From Enterococcus ureilyticus (GTDB lineage Bacteria > Bacillota > Bacilli > Lactobacillales > Enterococcaceae), in NCBI RefSeq assembly GCF_001730315.1, contig NZ_MIKC01000023.1:1-64000 (forward strand): a stretch of DNA of 64,000 nucleotides, read 5' to 3'. Shown piece by piece: positions 35,027-44,805 of the stretch. A model generated the notes under the pieces. That model was not told where the DNA came from. It saw only the letters and a list, made by a program, of their open reading frames with translations, and did no database searches. Made by a program: the position numbers and the translations under genes. Position 1 is the first letter of the stretch; each line of letters starts with the position of its first letter.

Positions 35027-36243
35027 TAAACCTCCATTTTCTTCAAACGATAAGGAACATAGAATTTAGCAAATAAGAGAACTTCAATAATCAAAGCTCC
35101 GACCACTAATAAGCCTTCTTTCAAATCCGGTAGGGCAATCAAAACAAAAATACTAAACAACGCAGCAGCTACAAATAACAAGACTGTCATAAGTTTACTC
35201 ACCGCTTGTTTCTTTTGTTCATTTGGGACAGGATATAAATGAGTCATCACCATATAATCAAACTGTGTATAGATTGGAATCAACTGAAAGCCAATCAAAT
35301 AAACAAACAGGACTGATACTCCCAATGAGATCCAAAACTCTTTCAAGAAAAATAAAATCACCCCAGCAACCAACACTAAGCGAATAAATAGTCCGCTGTA
35401 CTCTGATCCTCTTAAAAAACTACGGGCATACAGATATAAATACGTATTTTGGCTATTTTTCTTAATTTTATGCACGAGTGGATCAAGAAACTTCCGACGT
35501 TTCACACTGCTAGAAATTTCCGGTACATCTGTAAATAAATGGATAAACTGATAAATCCGATGCATTCGATTTTTTTCAGTTTGCACCATCGACTCCCAAT
35601 CTAACGCGACTGATTGTTCTTTTTTCTTCAATACTAAATAAAAGAACGCGGCCTGCACCAAGGCGGCAACTGGTCCTGCTAGAGGCAATACATACAAGCT
35701 AAGCGCAATTGTAATGAAGCTTGTGACCAACCATAGTACTGACCATTGTTGATATACTCTTGCGGAAACTTGATACAACCCATACTTTTGCAAACGCAAA
35801 TGACTTGCCTTCAAAATCCCTAACATCACAATAAAGTAGAAAAATGTAGCGAATGCCCAACCAGTTGAGACAACCACGAGCGGCATCGACATCCCGCCCA
35901 TCAAGATTAACGTCACTAATGGTAGCCAGAAAGAATAACGCATGGCACGATTCAAGTAGCTGTTCATCTCGGGCTCTTTCGGTAAAATAAATACTTTATC
36001 AGCCTCTTGAGCTAAGGTAGCGATTCGCCCAATTTGTAACAATGCCAACCATAGAACCACAATAATTGGTCTGCCCCAGACAAAATTTTCTGGTAAGGTT
36101 TTTAACACTTGAGAATAATAAAAACCCAAGCCACCTAGTAAAAAGACACACACCAAAATAAAATGGTCATTAAAAACATAACGCATATACTTCATCATTT
36201 TCTTCAAATGGCGTGCTAAACGAATGCCAAAAAATCCAGACAT
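35026..36243 (-). CDS. ecsB: ABC transporter permease EcsB
   Basis: A 405-aa membrane protein with about ten hydrophobic segments in the pattern of EcsB. With EcsA it forms an ABC transporter that in B. subtilis affects protein secretion and intramembrane proteolysis; the cargo is not settled. It starts 1 base after the ecsA stop and ends overlapping dat, a tight minus-strand operon. Confidence 0.9.
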   Translation of the reverse strand: MSGFFGIRLARHLKKMMKYMRYVFNDHFILVCVFLLGGLGFYYSQVLKTLPENFVWGRPIIVVLWLALLQIGRIATLAQEADKVFILPKEPEMNSYLNRAMRYSFWLPLVTLILMGGMSMPLVVVSTGWAFATFFYFIVMLGILKASHLRLQKYGLYQVSARVYQQWSVLWLVTSFITIALSLYVLPLAGPVAALVQAAFFYLVLKKKEQSVALDWESMVQTEKNRMHRIYQFIHLFTDVPEISSSVKRRKFLDPLVHKIKKNSQNTYLYLYARSFLRGSEYSGLFIRLVLVAGVILFFLKEFWISLGVSVLFVYLIGFQLIPIYTQFDYMVMTHLYPVPNEQKKQAVSKLMTVLLFVAAALFSIFVLIALPDLKEGLLVVGALIIEVLLFAKFYVPYRLKKMEV

Positions 36244-36244
36244 A

Positions 36245-36982
36245 TCAACCCACCTTTTCTTCTTTTGTTAATGCAATATAGATATCATCCAAAGAAGAAC
36301 CAGGTAAACTAAACTCTTCACGCAACTCTTCCATGGAACCAACCGCTCGCACCTGACCATCATGTAAAACAACGAAACGATCGCAATAGCGTTCAGCAGT
36401 AGCTAAAATATGCGTAGACATCAAAATAGCAGCACCTTGATTTCGCATTTCATCCATTAATTCCAACAATGCGTGAATCGCTAACGGATCTAATCCTAAA
36501 AATGGTTCATCAATAATATACAAGCTAGGTTCAATCAAAAAAGCACATAAGACCATTACTTTTTGCTTCATTCCTTTTGAAAAATTAGCAGGAAACCAAT
36601 CTAATTTATTCTCCAAACGGAATGTTTTTAATAAGGTATCTGCCCGTTTGAATGCTTCTTCGATTGGAATATCATAAGCCATTGCAGTAATTTCGATATG
36701 CTCTCTCAAGGTTAATTCTTCATATAATGAAGGTGTTTCAGGAATATAACCGATTTTTTTGCGATAACTTTCTGGCTGTTGTCGTAATGTTTCGCCATCA
36801 ATAGAAATTTTCCCTTTTTGCGGTGTCAATAATCCGATCACATTCTTGATCGTGGTACTCTTTCCAGCACCATTCAAGCCGATCAAGCCGACCATCTCAC
36901 CAGATTTCACTTCAAAATTAATATCTTTTAAAACAGGGATATGGCCATAGCCGCCTGTTAAGTGTTCAATTACTAAACTCAT
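36245..36982 (-). CDS. ecsA: ABC transporter ATP-binding protein EcsA
   Basis: A 245-aa ATPase: Walker A GLNGAGKST, Q-loop GYIPETPSLYEELT, signature FSKGMKQK, Walker B LYIIDEPFLGLD and switch His STHILATAE. First gene of the ecsA-ecsB-dat operon. GGAGG precedes the ATG, and TATAAT with an extended TGG lies at 37017-37025. Confidence 0.93.
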   Translation of the reverse strand: MSLVIEHLTGGYGHIPVLKDINFEVKSGEMVGLIGLNGAGKSTTIKNVIGLLTPQKGKISIDGETLRQQPESYRKKIGYIPETPSLYEELTLREHIEITAMAYDIPIEEAFKRADTLLKTFRLENKLDWFPANFSKGMKQKVMVLCAFLIEPSLYIIDEPFLGLDPLAIHALLELMDEMRNQGAAILMSTHILATAERYCDRFVVLHDGQVRAVGSMEELREEFSLPGSSLDDIYIALTKEEKVG

Positions 36983-37016
36983 CTCATTGCCTCCAACTCA
37001 TTTTTATCGTGAATCT

Positions 37017-37025
37017 ATTATACCA
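37017..37025 (-). promoter_or_regulatory. Extended -10 promoter of ecsAB-dat
   Basis: TGGTATAAT on the minus strand, about 35 bases before the ecsA ATG. No good -35 is seen, consistent with an extended -10 promoter. Confidence 0.6.
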
Positions 37026-37118
37026 CGAACTTTTTGAAGGTTTCATGAACTTTTTCTCCCAAATAAAATTCAAGGTATGGTAAAGTAAAAGAAACAGTTA
37101 AAAGAAAGAAGGGAAACC

Positions 37119-37547
37119 ATGAAAGAGTGTATTTTTTGTCAGATCATCGATCAGGCCATTCCTAGTTATAAAGTTTACGAAGATGAGCAGGTTTATGCGT
37201 TTTTAGACATCACTCAAGTAACGAAAGGTCATACTTTACTTGTTCCTAAAAAACATGTTACAGATATCTTTGATTATGAGCCAGCACTTGCTGGTGAAGT
37301 CTTTGCACGAGTTCCTAAAGTTGCCCGAGCTCTTGAAAAAGCTTTTCCAGAGATGCAAGGACTAAATATTATTAACAATAATAAGGAATTAGCGTATCAA
37401 TCTGTTTTCCACTCTCATATTCATCTGATCCCACGTTTCGGGAAATCTGATGATTTCTCTATCCATTTTGGAAACAATCAAGATAGCTACTCTCGTGAAG
37501 AAATGCAAGCAATAGCTGAAAAAATTATGAAGCAGGTGGAACAATAA
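37119..37547 (+). CDS. hit: HIT-family nucleotide hydrolase
   Basis: A 142-aa cytosolic protein with CIFCQIIDQAIPSYKVYED at the start and the histidine triad FHSHIHLIPRF near the end. HIT proteins hydrolyse nucleotide phosphoramidates or dinucleotide polyphosphates. It is divergent from ecsA, as in other Firmicutes, and its stop overlaps the next start (TAATG). Confidence 0.93.
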   Translation: MKECIFCQIIDQAIPSYKVYEDEQVYAFLDITQVTKGHTLLVPKKHVTDIFDYEPALAGEVFARVPKVARALEKAFPEMQGLNIINNNKELAYQSVFHSHIHLIPRFGKSDDFSIHFGNNQDSYSREEMQAIAEKIMKQVEQ

Positions 37548-37888
37548 TGGGAAAATTTTCTAAAGGAATTTTATTTGGCGCACTTGTTGGCGGTGTTGGC
37601 GGTTTACTTTTTGCTCCTAGAAGTGGTAAAGATACTCGTCAAAAATTTGTCGACGAACTAGAGGAGTGGTCTGATTTAAAAGAAGATTTTACCGAAAAAT
37701 TAGACCATTTCAAAGAATCAGCACAGGCTTTACAGGCCACAGCAGACATGTACATTGAACCTTTTATTGACGGCATCAACCGTGATGTTGAAAACTTTAT
37801 GTTTCAAGCCGAGCCTAGACTAGATCAAATCCAAGAGCAAGTAGAAAAAATCCAATCGGAATTACCAGAAATGCCATTAGAAGATTAA
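37547..37888 (+). CDS. YtxH-domain protein
   Basis: A 113-aa protein with a short N-terminal hydrophobic Gly-rich segment (FSKGILFGALVGGVGGLLFA, then PRSGKDTRQKF), the YtxH signature, and an acidic amphipathic helical rest. Coupled to hit by a TAATG overlap. YtxH-type proteins are linked to stress in Bacillus; the function is not known. Confidence 0.85.
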   Translation: MGKFSKGILFGALVGGVGGLLFAPRSGKDTRQKFVDELEEWSDLKEDFTEKLDHFKESAQALQATADMYIEPFIDGINRDVENFMFQAEPRLDQIQEQVEKIQSELPEMPLED

Positions 37889-37895
37889 AAAAGCT

Positions 37896-37939
37896 GAGGA
37901 TAAAATGATTATCCCTAAAATTTTATCCTCGTTTTTTTA
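37896..37939 (+). terminator. hit-ytxH terminator
   Basis: GAGGATAAAAT pairs with ATTTTATCCTC around 13 bases, followed by GTTTTTTTAT. Confidence 0.9.
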
Positions 37940-38117
37940 TTTTAATTCAAAAAACCATCTTTTTTAAATAAAATCAAGTGGCTTATTTCATCAATTAAAG
38001 AGGTATTTTAGACTAACTTTCTTAAAACCCACCGTTTTTATAGATGAAATTGTGTCCTAAATTCGAAAATTGTTTGAAACTATCGTTTACGTATTTCTTT
38101 TATGAAACATAGTGTGG

Positions 38118-38123
38118 TATAGT
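38118..38123 (+). promoter_or_regulatory. prsA -10 (extended)
   Basis: TGGTATAGT is an extended -10 about 65 bases before the prsA ATG. No convincing -35 is seen. Confidence 0.5.
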
Positions 38124-38187
38124 AATAACCGTGAGAATTAATTTCTACATAATAAAAAATAAAACAAACTTAGGAGTGCTAAAAAGA

Positions 38188-39240
38188 ATGAAGAAAAAAC
38201 TAATCTTAGCTGCAGCAGGTGTACTTAGTATTTTTACATTAGCTGCTTGTACAGGCGGTTCACAAGATATCGCAACAATGAAAGGCGGAACAATCACTGT
38301 TGATGATTTCTTTAACCAAACTAAATCAAGTCAACAAAGTCAACAAATCGTTCAACAAATGATCATCTATAAAGTATTTGATCAAAAATATGGTAAAGAT
38401 GTTTCAGAAAAAGATATCCAAGCTCAATTTGATGAGACTAAGAAAAACATCGAAGCGCAAGGCGGAGTGTTTGCAGATCAACTAAAACAAGCTGGTCTTA
38501 CAGAGAAAAGCTACAAAGAACAAATCAAACAAAGTCTTGCTTACAAAGCTGGAATCAAAGCACATATCAAAATCACTGATGAAGATTTAAAAGCTGCTTG
38601 GGAAACATTCCACCCAGAAGTAGAAGCACAAATCATCCAAGTCGCAACTGAAGACGAAGCAAAAGAAATCAAAAAACAATTAGATAACGGCGACGACTTC
38701 GCAAAAATCGCTAAGGATAAATCAACAGATACAACAACAGCAAAAGATGGCGGTAAAGTGAAATTTGATTCTCAAACAGAAACTATTCCTGAAGCTGTTA
38801 AAACAGCTGCTTTTAAATTAAAAGACGGCGAAATTTCTGAACCGATCCAAGCAACTGATTCAACTGGTTACCAATCAACATTCACTATCGTAAAAATGGT
38901 GAAAAATAAAGATAAAGGCAATGACATGGCTCCATTCAAAAAAGAGCTAACAAAAATTGCTGAAACTGCTAAACAAAACGATCAAGAATTTGTTCAAAAA
39001 GTGACTTCTGAAGTGTTAACTGCAGCAAATGTTAAAATCAAAGATGACGCATTTAAAGATGTCTTAGCTGGTTTAGTTGAAACAAAAGATTCTGCTAAAT
39101 CAAGTGATTCTTCTAAGAAAGAAGAAAAAGAATCATCTTCTAAAGAAAAAGAATCTAAATCAAGCGACTCTGAAAAATCTAAAGATTCTTCAAGCAAAAC
39201 TGAAGAATCATCAAGTAAAACTGAAGAGTCTTCTAAATAG
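38188..39240 (+). CDS. prsA: PrsA foldase, peptidyl-prolyl isomerase lipoprotein
   Basis: Extracytoplasmic folding factor for secreted proteins. The ATG at 38188 follows TAGGAG and gives 350 aa with a lipoprotein signal MKKKLILAAAGVLSIFTLAA and lipid-bearing C21; the longer frame to 38131 lacks these features. A helical N-domain, a parvulin domain (about 130-235; AEAQIIQVATEDEAK is near its start) and a C-terminal domain follow. The last ~40 residues are Ser/Lys/Glu repeats that probably span the cell wall. Confidence 0.93.
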   Translation: MKKKLILAAAGVLSIFTLAACTGGSQDIATMKGGTITVDDFFNQTKSSQQSQQIVQQMIIYKVFDQKYGKDVSEKDIQAQFDETKKNIEAQGGVFADQLKQAGLTEKSYKEQIKQSLAYKAGIKAHIKITDEDLKAAWETFHPEVEAQIIQVATEDEAKEIKKQLDNGDDFAKIAKDKSTDTTTAKDGGKVKFDSQTETIPEAVKTAAFKLKDGEISEPIQATDSTGYQSTFTIVKMVKNKDKGNDMAPFKKELTKIAETAKQNDQEFVQKVTSEVLTAANVKIKDDAFKDVLAGLVETKDSAKSSDSSKKEEKESSSKEKESKSSDSEKSKDSSSKTEESSSKTEESSK

Positions 39241-39284
39241 TAGAACAAAAAAAAGAGATGGATTTCATCTCTTTTTTTGTTCTA
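39241..39284. terminator. Bidirectional terminator between prsA and the ASCH gene
   Basis: TAGAACAAAAAAA-GAGATG and CATCTCTTTTTTTGTTCTA pair around 5 bases, giving a T-run on both strands; two convergent genes end on either side. Confidence 0.9.
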
Positions 39285-39289
39285 CTATT

Positions 39290-39748
39290 TTAAAAAACTA
39301 ACTCAAAAAGTTCATAAACAATTAATAGCTCCTCTGAAAAAGTTAGATCATATTTCTCTAATGCTTGCTCAAAAAAAGGTTGGTGAACACTGTGCCAATA
39401 GCGCAATGTTCGATCCCCTTCTCCTTCAAGATAACCATGTACTTCTGATAGTTGAGAATATGGCAAGATATCCACTACTTTCGTACGAATAATAGCTTGT
39501 GCTTGGTTATTTCCATCTAACAGCACACTATAATCACCAACTTCGGGTAATTTTTCGTCTTCAAAGTTTCGTCCATATAAAAGGTGTAGGGAAGAGGTCC
39601 CTGTCTTTTCGCCTTTAAGAACATGGGCTAACAATTCATCTGCCATTTCAGGTGAGTTGCCAAAGGCCCAAGCTTCATAATGATCCGCTGTGATTTCAGA
39701 TTGATTTTTAAATTGTGTCCATAAATCTACCACTGATTGATTCATCAT
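39290..39748 (-). CDS. ASCH-domain protein
   Basis: A 152-aa cytosolic protein with the ASCH fold, a PUA-like domain thought to bind RNA: VLKGEKTGTSSLHLLYGR, PEVGDYSVLLDGNNQAQAII and EGEGDRTLRYWHSVHQPFF. GGAGACA precedes paired ATGs. It ends at the terminator shared with prsA and lies 15 bases after yhaM, so it may be the last gene of the yhaONM operon. Some relatives hydrolyse N4-acetylcytidine; here this is not known. Confidence 0.85.
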   Translation of the reverse strand: MMNQSVVDLWTQFKNQSEITADHYEAWAFGNSPEMADELLAHVLKGEKTGTSSLHLLYGRNFEDEKLPEVGDYSVLLDGNNQAQAIIRTKVVDILPYSQLSEVHGYLEGEGDRTLRYWHSVHQPFFEQALEKYDLTFSEELLIVYELFELVF

Positions 39749-39763
39749 TGTCTCCTAATCCAT

Positions 39764-40708
39764 TTAAATATTCTTGGGTACATAAAAGCTACGATTGTCT
39801 AGCCCAAAGATTCGATCTGTATATTGTCCTGGCTCAGTTTGACGAACTGAGCCTAACATCATTTGAATCGAAGCATCGATATTATCGATTTGATGTAATA
39901 CTTCGGCTTCCATGATTCGTGGTCTAACTGGTGATCCGTATTCTAATAAGCCATGATGAGCTAAAACCATATGACGTAGCACAATCACATCTTCATCATT
40001 TTCATCTATTTTTAAAGCAATGCACGCCTTTGTTATTTCTTCATCTACAAGTACCAAGTGACCAATCAAATTTCCTGATAACGTATATTCAGTCGTCATC
40101 GCACCAGAAAGTTCTTTTACTTTGCCTAGATCATGTAAAATGATGCCAGAATAAAGTAATGCAGCATTTAATTCATTGTACTCCTTGCAGATTGCTTTGC
40201 CTAAACGTAGCATCGATACAGTGTGATAGGCTAAACCATTAGCAAAAGCATGATGGTTCCTTTTCGCAGCTGGATAATCAAAAAATTCCTTTTGATATTG
40301 TGTGAGTAAATAGCGAACGATTCGCTGCCAATGAGCATTAGTGATTTCAAACACTGTTTGATTGATTTCTTCCACCATATCTTCACGTTTTAGTGGCGCC
40401 CGTTCCATGTACAAAGTTGGTTGACTAGGTTCATCCGGTCGTGCCACGCGCATATGGATGATCTTCACTTGAGGATTGCCCTGATAGACTTCTCTTTTCC
40501 CATTTAAAAGAATAACATTTCCCGCTGCGAAACGACTGATTTCTTCTTCAGAAGCATCCCAGTATTTCCCGTCGATCGTGCCTGACGTATCTTGGAAAGT
40601 AAAGGCGATAAATTTTTTGCCATTTTTTGCGATACGCACATCCGCATTTTTGATCAAAAGAAATAATTCAAATGTTTCATCGACAGTTAATTCACGAATT
40701 TTTTTCAT
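39764..40708 (-). CDS. yhaM: 3'-5' exoribonuclease YhaM
   Basis: A 314-aa protein with an N-terminal OB fold (FLLIKNADVRIAKNGKKFIA, FTFQDTSGTIDGKYWDA) and a C-terminal HD domain (GIILHDLGKVKELSG, LRHMVLAHHG). YhaM degrades short RNA from the 3' end in the cytosol. The ATG overlaps the yhaN stop (ATGA), so translation is coupled. Confidence 0.93.
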   Translation of the reverse strand: MKKIRELTVDETFELFLLIKNADVRIAKNGKKFIAFTFQDTSGTIDGKYWDASEEEISRFAAGNVILLNGKREVYQGNPQVKIIHMRVARPDEPSQPTLYMERAPLKREDMVEEINQTVFEITNAHWQRIVRYLLTQYQKEFFDYPAAKRNHHAFANGLAYHTVSMLRLGKAICKEYNELNAALLYSGIILHDLGKVKELSGAMTTEYTLSGNLIGHLVLVDEEITKACIALKIDENDEDVIVLRHMVLAHHGLLEYGSPVRPRIMEAEVLHQIDNIDASIQMMLGSVRQTEPGQYTDRIFGLDNRSFYVPKNI

Positions 40709-43407
40709 ACTTCTGCTCCTTCTAATTCCATAATTGGTTGTTTCAACTCTTTATAATAGCTTACCATTTCTTTGTCAGAAGAAAAACAGATGACTTGCTG
40801 ATGTTCAGAAAATACTGCAAATAATTGAGCTAATTGTTCTTTTCTTTGACTATCATAATGTAGCCAGCCATCATCAATCATGATCGGACATAAGTTACGT
40901 TGCTCTTGAAGATAAAGAAAGGCAAAACGAACGGCCATCACAACTTGGTCTCTTGTACCTGTAGACAATTCATGCAACATAAAACGTTCATGATCCTTAC
41001 GAATGACAATCAGCTGTTCTTCTTGTAGTTGAATTGCACGATACGAATTTCGGGTCAATATTTTAAAATAATCGGTTGCCTTTTTTAATAGATTAGGTAA
41101 TTGTTTTTCTGATAACTCCGTTAGTAAATCCATCAGTAACTGACCTGCTAATTGATTACCTGACCATTCCAACGCTAGTTCTTCGATTTCAGTTTTTAAC
41201 ATTGCTTGTTCTTGATACAATTCATCCAGCGTTCCATCTGACAGCATTTGTTGTTTTTGATAAAGAAGTTCTTGTTCTTTTTCTTGTAGATGCTGGATGG
41301 TCGTTTCTATTGCTTTTATTTCTTGTGAAAGTTCAAGCTGTCTTACGGTTAATTGTTGCGGCTCAATAGCTTCAGGATACACCCCTAGCAACATGGTTTC
41401 TAGTTCCTGTTTTCGTTTGTGGTTCGCTGAAGCTGTTTGGTAACGTTGAACTTTTTTGGGAATCTCATTGATTGAAGCAATCTGGAAACGTTGTAACAAC
41501 GGTTTACTTTGATCCAGTACTTGCTGTTGTTTTTCCTTTACTTCTCGAATCGTCTGACGTGTATAAGCATCTGCTTGATACTCTTGTGCAAAACGGATTT
41601 TTTCCATTCTATTAGCAAAATTACCGATCACACGGATTCTTTCTGCTAAAGAAGTGCCCGCAATAGGTAAATGTGCTGTATAACGTTCTGTTTGCTCCGC
41701 TAATTTGGTTACCTGTCTCTGATCTTCTTTCAACTGAAGCTCAAGTTCTTGATTGGTATTGAGCAAAATCAAATAGCGAGTAATGTCTGAACGATGAGTC
41801 AACCAAAACTCAACTTGATCCATTCGGCCTAAATGGTTTTCTTTTACTTTTTCTGCAACAAATTGAGCCATTTCTTTCTCTTCTTTACGTATCTGTTTGA
41901 TATCTGCTCTTATTTTTAGTAACTGATCATTTAAATAATCCAACTGAGATAATTTTTCTTGCCACTGTTTTTTTTCATTTTCGTAAGTATCCTTAGGCTG
42001 ATAAAACAATGGCCAGACGCCTGCAATCATACAGCCCGCACTTAAGATAAACGTTCCGTAACGAAATGGAGTAGGTAAAAAGAAGCTCAACAATAAAATA
42101 AGTGCGCCAGCTCCACAAAAAAGTGGATTAATGTTTTTATTGGTTTGTCGGTAATTTTTGCGAAACATTTCTTTATTGATCGTTTCAAATGTACTTAAAT
42201 TTTCTTCACGTGTCGCAATTTCTTTTTCTAATAATCGCAAGTCTGTTTGTGCGGTCTGTAGCTTAACTGTTCGTGCAATAATGTCTTCTCTCATCTCATT
42301 TATAACCTGTTCTTCAAAAGACAACTGCGGCGGATTCTCTCGACTCCACCCCCATTGTTTTTCTAAAGGAAGCATTTCTTGCTGATTTTGCTGTAAGGAT
42401 TGGCTCATCCAACTGATTTCAGAAAGTAATTTATCGATATCATAACGTTGATTCAGTAGTTGTTGAATATGTTCTTCTTCGTTTAAATAAAACTGATAAT
42501 CCTCTGTCTGATCTTGCGTCTCGCTTTGTGTAGCAATACTTTGATTTAAGCGCGTCAATTCTTCACTTAAAAAACGATATTGTTGAAAAAAAGAAAGCAA
42601 TTGTTCTTCTTCTTCACGAGTTAGCACTGCCGTTGTTTTTGACTGTTCAATTGCTTGTAATTCTTCATACAACGGTAAATTCATGACTTGTTTTTCTAGT
42701 CGTGCCAACTGATCCTTCATTTCTTGTGACGCTTGGCGTTGCTCCGCTATTTTTTGCCCTGTAGTGTCTAATTCTACAAGCAGTTGTTGAAACGGACGCT
42801 CTTGTTGTTCTTTTTCATTGATCCGTTGCTGTAAGCGTTGATACTCACTTAATTTTTGATTTAACGGCGGTTGACTCCCTTTACCTTTATAAATCATCTG
42901 AGCCTGTTTAAAATAGGCTTCTCTACTTAGCAACAATTGCTGACTTCCTGATAGTCCTAAAGAAAGCAACGAAGTTTGCAATTCTTCTTCGTTTAATTTT
43001 TCTAAATGGCTAAGTTGTTCTTGCTGAAAGGTAAAAACCGATTGAAACAGCTCCTTGGTCAAAGGATAGAGCATCTTTTCCAATAAGGTTTCATCACCGA
43101 TTTGATCATTAAAATAGACTTTTGCTTGTCCTTTATTTTGCCCTTTGAAGCGTTCAATTTGGACTTTCCCATAAACTGGATGCTCAAACCATAAGCGACC
43201 GCCATAAGCGCCGCCATTTTTTGGTTGATAGTCTTTTCTTTTTTTTCCTTTTGCAGGAAAACCAAAAAACATGGCTTGAACAAACTGATAAATCGTTGAT
43301 TTCCCTGCTTCATTTGTTCCAAATAGTAATTGATTTTTCGGTTGAAATTCAATCTTATGTTGCTGCCATTTACCAAATCCAACAAGTTCTATTGCAATGA
43401 GTTTCAT
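40705..43407 (-). CDS. yhaN: SMC-like ATPase YhaN (SbcC/SbcE-type)
   Basis: A 900-aa ATPase of the Rad50/SbcC type: Walker A FGTNEAGKSTIYQF near 30-43, long coiled coils, signature region LSTGTRDQVVMAVRFAFLYL and Walker B PIMIDDGWLHYD near the C-terminus. The middle has two hydrophobic segments (about 420-465, with ALILLLSFFLPTPFRYGTF) in place of a zinc hook, suggesting membrane association. Works with the nuclease YhaO; overlaps it by 4 bases upstream and yhaM downstream. Confidence 0.9.
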   Translation of the reverse strand: MKLIAIELVGFGKWQQHKIEFQPKNQLLFGTNEAGKSTIYQFVQAMFFGFPAKGKKRKDYQPKNGGAYGGRLWFEHPVYGKVQIERFKGQNKGQAKVYFNDQIGDETLLEKMLYPLTKELFQSVFTFQQEQLSHLEKLNEEELQTSLLSLGLSGSQQLLLSREAYFKQAQMIYKGKGSQPPLNQKLSEYQRLQQRINEKEQQERPFQQLLVELDTTGQKIAEQRQASQEMKDQLARLEKQVMNLPLYEELQAIEQSKTTAVLTREEEEQLLSFFQQYRFLSEELTRLNQSIATQSETQDQTEDYQFYLNEEEHIQQLLNQRYDIDKLLSEISWMSQSLQQNQQEMLPLEKQWGWSRENPPQLSFEEQVINEMREDIIARTVKLQTAQTDLRLLEKEIATREENLSTFETINKEMFRKNYRQTNKNINPLFCGAGALILLLSFFLPTPFRYGTFILSAGCMIAGVWPLFYQPKDTYENEKKQWQEKLSQLDYLNDQLLKIRADIKQIRKEEKEMAQFVAEKVKENHLGRMDQVEFWLTHRSDITRYLILLNTNQELELQLKEDQRQVTKLAEQTERYTAHLPIAGTSLAERIRVIGNFANRMEKIRFAQEYQADAYTRQTIREVKEKQQQVLDQSKPLLQRFQIASINEIPKKVQRYQTASANHKRKQELETMLLGVYPEAIEPQQLTVRQLELSQEIKAIETTIQHLQEKEQELLYQKQQMLSDGTLDELYQEQAMLKTEIEELALEWSGNQLAGQLLMDLLTELSEKQLPNLLKKATDYFKILTRNSYRAIQLQEEQLIVIRKDHERFMLHELSTGTRDQVVMAVRFAFLYLQEQRNLCPIMIDDGWLHYDSQRKEQLAQLFAVFSEHQQVICFSSDKEMVSYYKELKQPIMELEGAEV

Positions 43408-44636
43408 AGGCGATCCTCCTCAATAACGAAATCTGCTTTAATTTTCTGATCTGCTTGTACTACACTACGTTCACGCCACTCTTCATTTGGCTGTACTACA
43501 GATGAAAATAACGGATTTTGGACTAATTCTTGCAATGTATTTGAGAAGATTTCTGATTGTAGATAATTTTTTTCTAGTTGCTTCAACAGCTCTGGATCCG
43601 CTGTGATCCTTACTTTTTCATCCAGCTCTTCAGTCAATAATCCAATTTGGAATAAAAATAAGAAATGATTGGATCGCTGAAGCAACGTAGTTTGTAAATA
43701 ATGAAGTAACTCTCCATTCCCATAAGATATCCGGAATTCTTCACCGAGCTGCTCAGTATCTGTCAATTGGATTTCTTTTAAAACAACAGATTTTTGATCA
43801 AGACTTTCTGTCACAAGAAGCTCCTCCAATAAACTCAAGGCTGCTTGTAAATTGCTAGTCTGGCTCAGTGAATACTTAGTCTTTTGCCAATTAACCTTGG
43901 CTACAGCTTCAAAATGAACAGTTGCATGGCCTGATTCAATAGACACAATCGCCACACCTTGAACAGTTCGTTCTTTTTTAGTATGACCTTGCGGTGTTCC
44001 TGGGTAGACAATCAGTGGGTCTGCACTCATCACCTGAGGTTGATGGATATGGCCTAACGCCCAATAGTCATAGCCCTTTCTCTTCATTTCACTGAATGAA
44101 AATGGCGCATAATTTTGCACTCCATTATTCACGGTATCACCATGATAAATCCCAATATGTAGATTTGCTGTGGCATCTTTATTTGGAAATTCAGAAAGTT
44201 TATTCTCATTGATCCACGGATGTTCATAGCTAAAGCTTGAAACGGCTATCTTTTCTTGATTTTTCGTCATAAAATAATGTGTTTCCACCTGCTCCTTTTG
44301 AAAAAGAAACATATTCTTGGGAAAATCAAACCAATAACGCTCTGCAACATAGTAATCATGATTTCCAAATGCCATGATCACAGGAATCTTCTCTTGTTCC
44401 AAACGCTTCATTTCAGCGATAAAATAGGCTTGTGTTCGGATCGATGTCCGACTTTGGTGAAAAGTATCCCCCGCAAAAATCACTACATCAACCTGTTTTT
44501 TAATCGCTATATCAACAATCGCTGTGACTACTTGATGGTTTGCCTGCTGTAATTTTTCAGCGATTTGTTTGGGTATATTTTTTAGGCCTTCAAAAGACCG
44601 ATCCAGATGTAAATCTGCCGTATGCAATACTTTCAT
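43404..44636 (-). CDS. yhaO: Metallophosphoesterase YhaO (SbcD/Mre11-like nuclease)
   Basis: A 410-aa calcineurin-like nuclease: HTADLHLDRSF, FAGDTFHQSRTS, AFGNHDYYV, GIYHGDTVNN and ALGHIHQPQV supply the metal ligands. Partner of YhaN in DNA end processing. First gene of the yhaO-yhaN-yhaM operon, with 4-base overlaps at both junctions. Confidence 0.92.
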   Translation of the reverse strand: MKVLHTADLHLDRSFEGLKNIPKQIAEKLQQANHQVVTAIVDIAIKKQVDVVIFAGDTFHQSRTSIRTQAYFIAEMKRLEQEKIPVIMAFGNHDYYVAERYWFDFPKNMFLFQKEQVETHYFMTKNQEKIAVSSFSYEHPWINENKLSEFPNKDATANLHIGIYHGDTVNNGVQNYAPFSFSEMKRKGYDYWALGHIHQPQVMSADPLIVYPGTPQGHTKKERTVQGVAIVSIESGHATVHFEAVAKVNWQKTKYSLSQTSNLQAALSLLEELLVTESLDQKSVVLKEIQLTDTEQLGEEFRISYGNGELLHYLQTTLLQRSNHFLFLFQIGLLTEELDEKVRITADPELLKQLEKNYLQSEIFSNTLQELVQNPLFSSVVQPNEEWRERSVVQADQKIKADFVIEEDRL

Positions 44637-44757
44637 TAGATCCTCCTATTCGCCTTGATTCTTTTCTCTAATCATATCATTTTATTAAGTATCGGTCAGT
44701 AAAAACATACGAAAATTTGTTCGTTTTTCATTTTTTAAAGACTATAAAAAGAAAGAA

Positions 44758-44791
44758 ACTGAAATCAAACTCTACGAGCTACGATTCCAGT
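44758..44791 (-). terminator. Terminator of the pssA-psd-phosphoesterase unit
   Basis: ACTGAAATCAAACTC and GAGCTACGATTCCAGT form an imperfect stem; the minus-strand tail is TTTCTTTCTTTTT. Its loop CTACGAG recalls the hairpin repeat at 19934. Confidence 0.65.
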
Positions 44792-44805
44792 CCTACTATT
44801 TCCAG